From: an uncultured Ruminiclostridium sp.
Lineage (GTDB): Bacteria > Bacillota > Clostridia > Oscillospirales > Ruminococcaceae
DNA: 64,000 nt
Reading direction: 5' to 3'
Assembly: GCA_944388385.1 (NCBI GenBank)
Contig: CALXIO010000006.1
Location: forward strand, 25,016 to 89,015
Position numbers and translations under genes: made by a program. Below, one piece after another: positions 50,340 through 58,301 of this stretch. Position 1 is the stretch's first letter. Every line of letters begins with the position of its first letter. The notes under the pieces are model-generated. The model searched no databases. It saw only the letters and a list, made by a program, of their open reading frames with translations, and was not told where the DNA came from.

Positions 50340-50576
50340 GTATATTAAAAAGGCTATGAAAAAGACAGTAGGTCATATTTCCGACACAGCGAGCCGGGGA
50401 GGGTGTAAGCCCGGCGGTAGGGACTTTGACTGAAGATCACTTTTGAGCCGCCCGCCGAAATGCAAAAAGTAGACCGGGCCGATTTTCCCCCGTTACAGGG
50501 AACGCATTTTACTAAGAATGACGTACAGGTGGTTTATGACACAAGTGTCCTTGTCCTATACGGATAAGGACTTTTT
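50340..50576 (+). promoter_or_regulatory. tRNA-Ile T-box riboswitch upstream of ileS
   Basis: The leader shows the T-box order. A stem I region carries the AGCGAGCCGGGG-type arm, then the specifier ATC (Ile) at 50436-50438 in GAAGATCAC. AAAGTAGACCGGGCC and CCGTTACAGGG follow in the stem II/III region. UGGU at 50530-50533 can pair with the ACCA end of uncharged tRNA-Ile. The terminator GTCCTTGTCC / GGATAAGGAC with TTTTT (50547-50576) ends it. The usual TGGTACCGCG core is replaced by TGGTTTATGAC. Uncharged tRNA-Ile should prevent termination and raise ileS expression. Confidence 0.88.
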
Positions 50577-50613
50577 AGTATAATGCAAATTTTATTTTAA
50601 CCGGAGGAGTAAA

Positions 50614-53600
50614 ATGGCACTTTACGAAAACGTACCCACCTCTCCTGACTTTGTGGAGAGAGAAAAGAAAACCGAACAGTTCTGGCATGATAATGACATT
50701 TTCAAGACCAGCATGAACGCAAGAAGCGACGACCGTACCTATACCTTCTATGACGGTCCCCCCACAGCAAACGGCAAGCCCCATATAGGCCACGTGCTTA
50801 CCCGTGTAATCAAGGATATGATTCCCAGATACCGCACCATGAAGGGCTACTATGTACCCCGTAAGGCAGGCTGGGACACCCACGGACTTCCTGTTGAGTT
50901 AGAGGTAGAAAAGCTCTTAGGCCTTGACGGTAAGGAGCAGATCGAGGAATACGGCCTTGATCCCTTTATCACAAAGTGTAAGGAAAGCGTATGGAAGTAT
51001 AAGGGAATGTGGGAGGATTTCTCCCGTACAGTAGGCTTCTGGGCTGATATGGATAACCCCTATGTAACCTACGATAATAACTTTATCGAGTCTGAATGGT
51101 GGGCATTAAAGCAGATATGGGAAAAGGGCCTTTTATACAAGGGTTTTAAGATCGTACCCTATTGCCCCCGTTGCGGAACACCCCTTTCAAGCCACGAGGT
51201 AGCCCAGGGCTATAAGGATGTTAAGGAGCGTTCAGCGGTAGTTCGCTTTAAGGTAAAGGACGAGGATGCTTATATCCTTGCATGGACCACCACTCCCTGG
51301 ACACTTCCCTCAAACGTTGCGCTGTGCGTAAACCCGGATGAGGAATATGTAAAGGTAAAGACAGCAGACGGCTACACCTACTATCTTGCAAGCGCACTTT
51401 GTGATGCTATCTTAGGCGGTGACAAGCCCACAGCACCCTATGAGGTAATCGAAACCTACAAGGGCAAGGAGCTTGAATATAAGGAATATGAGCCCTTATT
51501 TGACTGTGCTGTTGAAATATGCAAAAAGCAGAATAAAAAGGCATACTTTGTAACATGCGATAACTATGTAACACTTACAGACGGTACAGGTGTAGTTCAT
51601 ATTGCACCTGCATTCGGTGAGGACGATGCTAAGGTAGGCAGAAACTATGACCTTCCCTTTGTTCAGCTTGTAGACGGTAAAGGTAACATGACCGCCGAAA
51701 CAGACTACGCAGGAGTATTCTGCAAGAAGGCTGACCCCATGGTACTTACCGACCTTGAAAAGAAGGGACTTTTATTTGATGCTCCCAAGTTTGAGCATAG
51801 CTATCCCCACTGCTGGAGATGTAATACACCTCTTATCTACTATGCAAGAGAATCCTGGTTTATCAAGATGACAGCGGTAAGAGATGATCTTATAAGAAAT
51901 AACGAAACCATCAACTGGATCCCCGAAAGCGTAGGTAAGAATCGTTTCGGTGACTGGCTTGAAAATGTTCAGGACTGGGGTCTTTCCCGTAACAGATACT
52001 GGGGTACACCCCTTAATATCTGGGAATGTGAATGCGGCCACAAGCACGCTATCGGCAGTATCGAGGAATTAAAGAGTATGTCCGATAACTGCCCCGATGA
52101 TATAGAATTACACCGTCCCTATATTGACGCTGTAACTATTAAGTGTCCCCATTGCGGTAAGCAGATGAAGAGAGTACCTGAGGTTATCGACTGCTGGTTT
52201 GACTCAGGCTCAATGCCTTTCGCACAGCATCACTATCCCTTTGAAAACAAGGATCTGTTTGAAAAGCAGTTCCCGGCTGACTTTATTTCAGAGGCGGTTG
52301 ACCAGACAAGAGGCTGGTTCTATTCACTTCTTGCTATTTCAACACTTCTGTTTAATAAGGCACCCTATAAGAACGTTATAGTTTTAGGTCTTGTACTTGA
52401 TAAGGACGGACAGAAGATGTCTAAGTCCAAGGGTAATGCGGTGGATCCCTTTGAATCCCTTGCTGCCCATGGTGCAGATGCTATCCGCTGGTATTTCTAT
52501 ACAAACAGCGCACCCTGGCTTCCTAACCGTTTCCATGCAAAGGCTGTAAATGAGGGACAGAGAAAGTATCTTTCCACCCTGTGGAACACCTACGCATTCT
52601 ATGTGCTTTATGCGAATATCGACAATTTCGATGCCACAAAGTACACCCTTGAAACAGATAAGTTAAGCGTTATGGATAAGTGGCTGTTATCCCGTCTTAA
52701 TACTGTTGTAAAGACTGTGGATGATAACCTTGAAAATTATCGTATCCCCGAAGCGGCAAAGGCTTTACAGGATTTCGTTGACGAAATGTCCAACTGGTAT
52801 GTAAGACGCAGCAGAGAGCGTTTCTGGGCTAAGGAGCTTACACAGGATAAGATCAATGCCTATATGACACTTTATACTGCCCTTGTTACCATAGCAAAGA
52901 CCTCTGCACCTATGACACCCTTTATGAGTGATGATATTTACAGAAATCTTGTATGCTCAATAGATAAGAATGCACCCATAAGTGTTCATCTCTGTGATTT
53001 CCCCACTGTGGACGAGTCCCTTATTGATACCCATATCGAGGAGGAAATGGACACGGTTCTTACTGTTGTTACCTTAGGCAGAGCTGCAAGAAATGCGGCT
53101 AACATCAAGAACCGCCAGCCTGTATCAAAGATAATGGTAAAGGGCAGAGCTCTTGAGGATATGTATGCCGAAATCGTTAAGGACGAGCTTAATATCAAGG
53201 AAATTGAATTTACCGACGATACAGATAAGTACACAGTATATTCACTGAAGCCCCAGCTTAAGACCCTTGGCGCTAAGTTCGGAAAGAGAATAAACGAAGT
53301 AAGAACAGCTCTTGCTGAGGTTGACGGAGTTAAGGCTAAGCAGCAGTTAAAGCAAAGCGGTATTCTTACCCTTACATTATCCGACGGGGATGTTAATATC
53401 GCCGAGGAGGATCTGCTTATTGAAGAAAAGCAGGTTGAGGGCTATGCGGTAGTTTCCGACAGAGGCTTTACTGTTGTACTTGATACAACACTTACTCCCG
53501 AGCTTATCGAGGAGGGCTTTGTAAGAGAAATTGTAAGCAAGGTACAGTCCATGAGAAAGGATGCAGGCTTTGAGGTTATGGATCATATCATCATTTCCTG

Positions 53601-53760
53601 CGCCGATAATGAAAAGGTGGCTCAGGTACTTGCTGACAACAAGGCGGCAATCTCTGAGGATACCCTTGCTGATGATATAGTAATCGGCACAGCGCAGGGC
53701 TATACTGCTTCCTGGGACATCAACGGACAGCAGGCTACTCTTGGTGTTAAGAAGGTATGA
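50614..53760 (+). CDS. ileS: Isoleucyl-tRNA synthetase
   Basis: The 1048-residue class I synthetase charges tRNA-Ile. HIGH is at 57-60 (GKPHIGH) and KMSKS at 601-605. The CP1 editing domain lies between them and contains HIAPAFGEDD. The several Cys pairs (YCPRCG, CPHCGKQMKRV) include likely zinc sites. Length and motif spacing fit the longer IleRS2-type enzyme common in Clostridia, related to mupirocin-insensitive forms; that phenotype is inference. An ACCGGAGGAG ribosome site lies upstream. Its stop overlaps the next gene by four bases. Confidence 0.96.
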   Translation: MALYENVPTSPDFVEREKKTEQFWHDNDIFKTSMNARSDDRTYTFYDGPPTANGKPHIGHVLTRVIKDMIPRYRTMKGYYVPRKAGWDTHGLPVELEVEKLLGLDGKEQIEEYGLDPFITKCKESVWKYKGMWEDFSRTVGFWADMDNPYVTYDNNFIESEWWALKQIWEKGLLYKGFKIVPYCPRCGTPLSSHEVAQGYKDVKERSAVVRFKVKDEDAYILAWTTTPWTLPSNVALCVNPDEEYVKVKTADGYTYYLASALCDAILGGDKPTAPYEVIETYKGKELEYKEYEPLFDCAVEICKKQNKKAYFVTCDNYVTLTDGTGVVHIAPAFGEDDAKVGRNYDLPFVQLVDGKGNMTAETDYAGVFCKKADPMVLTDLEKKGLLFDAPKFEHSYPHCWRCNTPLIYYARESWFIKMTAVRDDLIRNNETINWIPESVGKNRFGDWLENVQDWGLSRNRYWGTPLNIWECECGHKHAIGSIEELKSMSDNCPDDIELHRPYIDAVTIKCPHCGKQMKRVPEVIDCWFDSGSMPFAQHHYPFENKDLFEKQFPADFISEAVDQTRGWFYSLLAISTLLFNKAPYKNVIVLGLVLDKDGQKMSKSKGNAVDPFESLAAHGADAIRWYFYTNSAPWLPNRFHAKAVNEGQRKYLSTLWNTYAFYVLYANIDNFDATKYTLETDKLSVMDKWLLSRLNTVVKTVDDNLENYRIPEAAKALQDFVDEMSNWYVRRSRERFWAKELTQDKINAYMTLYTALVTIAKTSAPMTPFMSDDIYRNLVCSIDKNAPISVHLCDFPTVDESLIDTHIEEEMDTVLTVVTLGRAARNAANIKNRQPVSKIMVKGRALEDMYAEIVKDELNIKEIEFTDDTDKYTVYSLKPQLKTLGAKFGKRINEVRTALAEVDGVKAKQQLKQSGILTLTLSDGDVNIAEEDLLIEEKQVEGYAVVSDRGFTVVLDTTLTPELIEEGFVREIVSKVQSMRKDAGFEVMDHIIISCADNEKVAQVLADNKAAISEDTLADDIVIGTAQGYTASWDINGQQATLGVKKV

Positions 53761-54365
53761 GCTTTAAGGAAAGGCTGACTGAAATATTCGGCAAGGATGC
53801 TGTAAAGAAGGCGCTTATATGGGTGCTTGTGGTGGTAGTGGGTACTGTGGTACTGCTGACCCAGTTTATGTTCCCGGTTCATGTTAAATATGAGGGGGCA
53901 AGGCTTTACAGCTATTCCGGTGATAAATTTTCCGAAAGAATAAAGGGCGTATATAACAGTATAGCATCAGATGACTATAAGGGAAATGGTGCTGTACTGT
54001 CTGACACCGCCTTTACCTTTGATAATCCGGAGGATTATTTAAGGGTAGAGCTGATATTTGATTTTACCAATATCGGGGTGTATAAAATAAGCAACGTGCA
54101 GTTTCAGGTAAATTCCATAGGCAAGCACAAGGAGGCATTTTTATTTAAGGAATCAAACTTCCTTGATATAGACAGGTACAACAATCAGTATATTTCTCTG
54201 TATCTTTGTATCTGCACTAAGGGGCTTACCGAGGAGGAAATAACCGAGGCTGTAAATTCCCTTGATATTTCCTACACCTTTGACCGCCCGGAATTATTCA
54301 GCTCCGGCGGAGATATTGAATATGAAAATGCGGTATTGCCCTTTGATAATGTAATCGAGGGATAA
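53757..54365 (+). CDS. Membrane-anchored protein of unknown function
   Basis: The 202-residue protein has one membrane helix (about 20-40) followed by an outward-facing beta-rich domain with aromatic residues (RVELIFDFTNIGVYKISNVQFQVN). It begins inside the ileS stop (ATGA overlap) and ends two bases before the DMT permease, so it belongs to the ileS operon. I do not recognise a family. The domain could be a ligand-binding or scaffold module. Confidence 0.75.
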   Translation: MSFKERLTEIFGKDAVKKALIWVLVVVVGTVVLLTQFMFPVHVKYEGARLYSYSGDKFSERIKGVYNSIASDDYKGNGAVLSDTAFTFDNPEDYLRVELIFDFTNIGVYKISNVQFQVNSIGKHKEAFLFKESNFLDIDRYNNQYISLYLCICTKGLTEEEITEAVNSLDISYTFDRPELFSSGGDIEYENAVLPFDNVIEG

Positions 54366-54366
54366 A

Positions 54367-55260
54367 TTGACTGAAAAAATAACACTTTCGCCAAAGATAA
54401 AGGGCATAGTATGTATAGTCTTTTCTGCCTTTTGCTTTGCCTTTATGAACAGCTTTGTAAGGCTGGCAGGGGATCTTCCCTCAATACAGAAGAGCTTTTT
54501 CAGAAATTTTATTGCCCTTATTTTTGCACTTATAATTTTACTTCGTTCCCACACAAAAATAATACCTCAGGATATAAAAAATCTGCCCCTGCTTATAACA
54601 AGGGCGTTATGCGGTACGGTGGGAATACTTTGCAATTTCTATGCCATAGACAGGCTTGATATTTCTGATGCCTCTATGCTTAATAAAATGTCCCCCTTCT
54701 TTGTAATAATCTTTTCCTATATCTTTTTAAAGGAAAAGGTGAATATATGGCAGGGAATAGGGGTTATAACCGCATTTATAGGCAGTCTTTTTATAATAAA
54801 GCCCACCTTTACAAATATGGAGCTTATACCCTCCATAGTAGGCTTTATGGGAGGCATGGGAGCAGGTGCGGCATACACAGCGGTAAGGCGACTTGGCCAA
54901 AGGGGAGAAAAAAGCGCATATATAATCTTTTTCTTCTCTGCCTTTTCCTGTGTTGTTACCCTGCCGTTTCTGATATTTGATTTTCACCCCATGGATATAT
55001 GGCAGCTTTTAAGCCTGCTTGGGGCAGGACTTGCGGCCACCGGGGGACAATTCGGAATTACATCTGCATACAGATACGCACCCGGAAAGGAAATATCGGT
55101 ATATGACTATTCGCAGGTCATATTTGCGGCATTGTTGGGATTTTTCCTGTTTGGACAAATCCCGGACGGCTACAGCATAACAGGATATATAATAATCTGC
55201 ATAGCGGCGGTGGGAATGTTTATTTACAACAACCACATAGCAAAGCCGGAAAAAGAATAA
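54367..55260 (+). CDS. EamA/DMT-family permease
   Basis: The 297-residue protein has ten hydrophobic segments in two EamA repeats, with FCFAFMNSFVRLAGDLPS at the start, ALCGTVGILCNFYAIDRLDISDAS in repeat one and GQFGITSAYRYAPGKEISVYDY in repeat two. DMT permeases export or import metabolites; the substrate is unknown. The start is TTG, with GAGGGA about five bases upstream and overlapping the previous stop region. It is probably the last gene of the ileS transcript. Confidence 0.83.
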   Translation: MTEKITLSPKIKGIVCIVFSAFCFAFMNSFVRLAGDLPSIQKSFFRNFIALIFALIILLRSHTKIIPQDIKNLPLLITRALCGTVGILCNFYAIDRLDISDASMLNKMSPFFVIIFSYIFLKEKVNIWQGIGVITAFIGSLFIIKPTFTNMELIPSIVGFMGGMGAGAAYTAVRRLGQRGEKSAYIIFFFSAFSCVVTLPFLIFDFHPMDIWQLLSLLGAGLAATGGQFGITSAYRYAPGKEISVYDYSQVIFAALLGFFLFGQIPDGYSITGYIIICIAAVGMFIYNNHIAKPEKE

Positions 55261-55560
55261 TACTCCCCCTCTGAAAAGAGGGGGTTTGTTTTTTGGGTTA
55301 AGGGGAAGCCTTAAAGGGGGTTTTGGGGGAACCGGGTTTCCCCCAAGGGGGTTTGGGGGCTCTGCCCCCAAAACGTGCGCCAGCGCGTCCTGGGGGTGTG
55401 GGGCGAAGCCCCACTGGGGGTTTTAAGGGGGCAAAGCCCCCTTAAAGCGGTTGCAGGGCGCTAGCCCCACTACTCTCCCCCCCTCCCGGGGGAGGGGGGA
55501 GAGTAGTGGGGCTAGCCGACAGCAGTCGAAAAAATAAAAGGGTACACACCGCCCCTTAAT
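55261..55560. repeat. GC-rich palindromic repeat island
   Basis: About 300 bp of stacked G/C-run hairpins. They include GTGGGGC-GAA-GCCCCAC near 55418, AAGGGGGC-AAA-GCCCCCTT near 55435, and a 55-nt near-perfect palindrome at 55461-55515 (arms CTAGCCCCACTACTCTCCCC). The repeat copy CCGACAGCAGTCGAAAA to CACCGCCCCTTA follows at 55516-55557. It is shared in part with 40433-40569. No credible coding frame is present. Confidence 0.8.
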
Positions 55561-55618
55561 CAATAAGCAACGGCTACTTCAAAAAATGTGTAGGATAGAT
55601 GAAAAATAAACATACCGC

Positions 55619-55647
55619 TTGAAAATATCTTTAAATTATGCTACAAT
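55619..55647 (+). promoter_or_regulatory. Promoter of the membrane protein-dacA-tsaD operon
   Basis: TTGAAA (55619-55624), 17-bp spacer, TACAAT (55642-55647). An overlapping TATAAT at 55647 is an alternative -10. Confidence 0.7.
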
Positions 55648-55681
55648 ATAATTTGTACTTTATATTGAAAGGATAATTGAT

Positions 55682-56221
55682 ATGGATTCATTTTGCGAAC
55701 AGCTTGTTAAAAAACAAAATTCAATGGCAGATTACCTTAAGGTAGGCGGCCTTGCATTAGGAGCCCTTGCCCTTTCTGTCTTTTTATTTACCGCAGCTCT
55801 TGTGACTAACTTTATGGTGCTTATAGTTTTAGGCGTACTTATACTTGTGGGTGCTTGCTGGCTCATAACCGGTATGAGCACCGAATATGAATATATTGTA
55901 ACCAATACCGATCTTGATATAGATAAGATCATGGGTAAAAGACAAAGAAAGCGTCTTATTACATTAAAGCTTCCCCAGGCTGAGCAGTTCGGTGTTTACA
56001 CCGGAAATGAGGGGGACGGTGTACAGGCTACTGTTATTGCTACAGACGGTACAGGAGTAAATGCCTACTACCTTATAGCAAACCACAAGACCCACGGCAA
56101 AACCATGCTTGTATTTTCACCGGATAAAAGAACAGTAACCACTATTCTTGACAATCTCCCCCATAAGGTAAAGACAGCCGCAAAGCTTCACTTTAATGAA
56201 AAGGACAATTTGGAGGAATAA
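55682..56221 (+). CDS. Two-helix membrane protein resembling DUF6106
   Basis: The 179-residue protein starts MDSFCEQLVKK, has two membrane helices (about 21-42 and 45-66), and then a cytoplasmic domain with EYEYIVTNTDLDIDKIMGKRQRKRLITLKL. This layout resembles DUF6106 proteins of Clostridia; I recall the name but cannot verify it here. The function is unknown. Its stop lies one base before the dacA start, so the two are in one operon. Confidence 0.72.
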   Translation: MDSFCEQLVKKQNSMADYLKVGGLALGALALSVFLFTAALVTNFMVLIVLGVLILVGACWLITGMSTEYEYIVTNTDLDIDKIMGKRQRKRLITLKLPQAEQFGVYTGNEGDGVQATVIATDGTGVNAYYLIANHKTHGKTMLVFSPDKRTVTTILDNLPHKVKTAAKLHFNEKDNLEE

Positions 56222-56222
56222 A

Positions 56223-57251
56223 TTGTTTATAAAGAAGATAATCCCAACAGCGGTGCTTTTAGCCCTGTTTGGCGTGACTGTTTCCGGCTGTAACGGTACT
56301 ATAGACCTTACCATGTACCCGGATAACTATTCAGCCCCGGAAACCACCGCTACGGAAAATATCCCGGCTGTGGCACAGACCACCCAGGAAATCACATCTG
56401 AAACCACACCCGAAACCACTGCCCCTGAGCCGGTTTACGGCTATGATTTCACCTCAAGCCTTGCCTCCATGTGCTATGATGCCACAAATGATGAGATTAT
56501 ATATGCAAAAAATGCCGGCATGAGAGTATTTCCTGCCAGCACCACAAAGCTCCTTACCGCCCTTACAGCGGTTGCATATACCTCCTCTGAGCATATTTAT
56601 TATGTGGGTAGCGAGGTTGATATGGTGGCTTATGATTCCAGTATGTCCTGGATAATAAAGGGGGAGAGCTTTTATCGTGATGATATTTTAGCGGCTATGC
56701 TTACCCCCAGCGGTAATGATGCGGCTTATTGTATTGCGGTAAATGTGGCAAGAGAAGTTTACGGAAGCAACCTTACAAACGAAGAGGCTGTGGAAAAATT
56801 CTGTCAGCTTATGACCGACTATGCCAAAAAGCTTGGCTGTACCGGAACTAACTTTGTTACCCCGGACGGCTATCATGACCCTGAGCATTATACCACCGCA
56901 AAGGATATGGCTATAATATCAAAGGCGGCGGTGGAGTGCGAGCCTATAGTGAATATTACCTCACAAAAGCTGGTGACTGTTTACAGCATTGAGGGGGATG
57001 TTCATTCCTGGGAAAACGGCAACGGACTTTTTTACGACCCTTATATTGAATATAATGTACTGGGACTTAAAACCGGCTTTACCGATGAGGCAGGATTTTG
57101 CTTTATAGGTGCGGCTGAAAAGGACGGCAAAACAATAATCACCCTTACATTTGACTGTGATATAGAATACAGATACGCAGATACTCTGAAGCTTATGGAT
57201 TTAGGCTTTGGGGATTATGATCCCGATAAGGAATATGAAGGTTATTACTAA
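56223..57251 (+). CDS. dacA: D-alanyl-D-alanine carboxypeptidase, lipoprotein (DacA/PBP5 type)
   Basis: The 342-residue protein trims the terminal D-Ala of peptidoglycan stem peptides. It has a lipoprotein signal with lipid Cys23 (VSGC), a Thr/Glu/Pro-rich linker (about 35-80), and the transpeptidase motifs STTK (106-109), SGN (163-165) and KTG (283-285). It lacks the C-terminal amphipathic anchor domain of PBP5; the lipid anchor would replace it. The start is TTG at 56223, placed correctly after GGAGGA; an ATG at 56196 would overlap the previous gene and lacks a ribosome site. Confidence 0.9.
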   Translation: MFIKKIIPTAVLLALFGVTVSGCNGTIDLTMYPDNYSAPETTATENIPAVAQTTQEITSETTPETTAPEPVYGYDFTSSLASMCYDATNDEIIYAKNAGMRVFPASTTKLLTALTAVAYTSSEHIYYVGSEVDMVAYDSSMSWIIKGESFYRDDILAAMLTPSGNDAAYCIAVNVAREVYGSNLTNEEAVEKFCQLMTDYAKKLGCTGTNFVTPDGYHDPEHYTTAKDMAIISKAAVECEPIVNITSQKLVTVYSIEGDVHSWENGNGLFYDPYIEYNVLGLKTGFTDEAGFCFIGAAEKDGKTIITLTFDCDIEYRYADTLKLMDLGFGDYDPDKEYEGYY

Positions 57252-57262
57252 TAGGAGAAACT

Positions 57263-58270
57263 ATGAAAATACTTGCTATTGAAAGCTCCTGTGATGAAAC
57301 AGCCGCCGCTGTTGTGGAAAACGGCAGAACTGTTTTATCCTCTGTGGTGGCTACCCAGATAGACGAGCATAAGCTGTACGGCGGAGTAGTCCCTGAGATA
57401 GCATCAAGACGACATTGTGAAAATATTACCGGGGTAACCGATGAGGCACTTAAAAATGCCGGACTAACCCTTGATGATATTGATGCCGTGGCGGTTACAA
57501 ATGCCCCTGGACTTATAGGGGCGCTTTTTGTGGGAGTGAATTTTGCAAAGGGCATAGCGGCGGCAAAAAATATCCCCCTTATAGCGGTACACCATATAAA
57601 GGGACATATAGCCGCAAACTATATAACCCATGCCGATTTAGAGCCTCCCTATATGTGCCTTGTGGTATCAGGAGGGCATACCCATATAGTAAAGGTAAAC
57701 AGCTACACCGAGCTTGAAACGGTGGGCAGAACCACCGACGATGCGGCAGGAGAGGCATTTGACAAGGCGGCAAGAGCCATGGGCTTTGACTATCCCGGGG
57801 GAATACATATTGACAATGCCTCAAAAACCGGAGATAAAACAAAATATAAGCTGCCAAGACCGGCTACAAAGGGTGAATATGATTTCAGCTTTTCCGGTCT
57901 TAAAACAGCGGTAATAAATCTTGTTCATAACGCAAAGCAAAAGGGTGAAGAGGTGGATATAAATTCCCTTGCGGCATCCTTTTCCTATACCGTAGCGGAT
58001 ATGCTGACGGATAAATTCATAGCGGCGGCAAAAGAATACGGCTATAATAAAATAGCCCTTGCAGGGGGCGTAGCCGCAAATTCGGTATTGAGAAGCGTTT
58101 TATCACAAAGGGCAGAAAAAGAGGGAATGAAGCTTTACATTCCCACCATATCCCTTTGCGGTGATAATGCGGCTATGATAGGCTGTCAAGGATATTATGA
58201 ATATCTTGAGGGAAATATAGCAGATATGTCCCTTAATGCCTATGCCACTAAAAAATTACATATGCTATAA
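57263..58270 (+). CDS. tsaD: tRNA N6-threonylcarbamoyladenosine transferase TsaD
   Basis: The 335-residue enzyme completes t6A37 formation on ANN-decoding tRNAs together with TsaB, TsaC and TsaE. Motifs: AIESSCDETAAAVV at the start, GGVVPEIASRRH, the metal-binding HHIKGH near residue 111, VSGGHTH, and GGVAANS near 270. Length is standard. It follows dacA by 11 bases with GGAGAAA as ribosome site. TsaB and TsaE genes are not in the window. Confidence 0.95.
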   Translation: MKILAIESSCDETAAAVVENGRTVLSSVVATQIDEHKLYGGVVPEIASRRHCENITGVTDEALKNAGLTLDDIDAVAVTNAPGLIGALFVGVNFAKGIAAAKNIPLIAVHHIKGHIAANYITHADLEPPYMCLVVSGGHTHIVKVNSYTELETVGRTTDDAAGEAFDKAARAMGFDYPGGIHIDNASKTGDKTKYKLPRPATKGEYDFSFSGLKTAVINLVHNAKQKGEEVDINSLAASFSYTVADMLTDKFIAAAKEYGYNKIALAGGVAANSVLRSVLSQRAEKEGMKLYIPTISLCGDNAAMIGCQGYYEYLEGNIADMSLNAYATKKLHML

Positions 58271-58301
58271 AAATATCCCACGCAGGTAGCGTGGGATATT
58301 T
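58271..58301. terminator. Bidirectional terminator after tsaD
   Basis: AAATATCCCACGC-AGGTA-GCGTGGGATATTT with A/T tracts on both sides. Confidence 0.88.

Noticed and set aside
55009..55371. A 120-residue Pro-rich minus-strand frame
   Set aside because: It is half antisense to the DMT permease and half translation of the palindromic repeat island.
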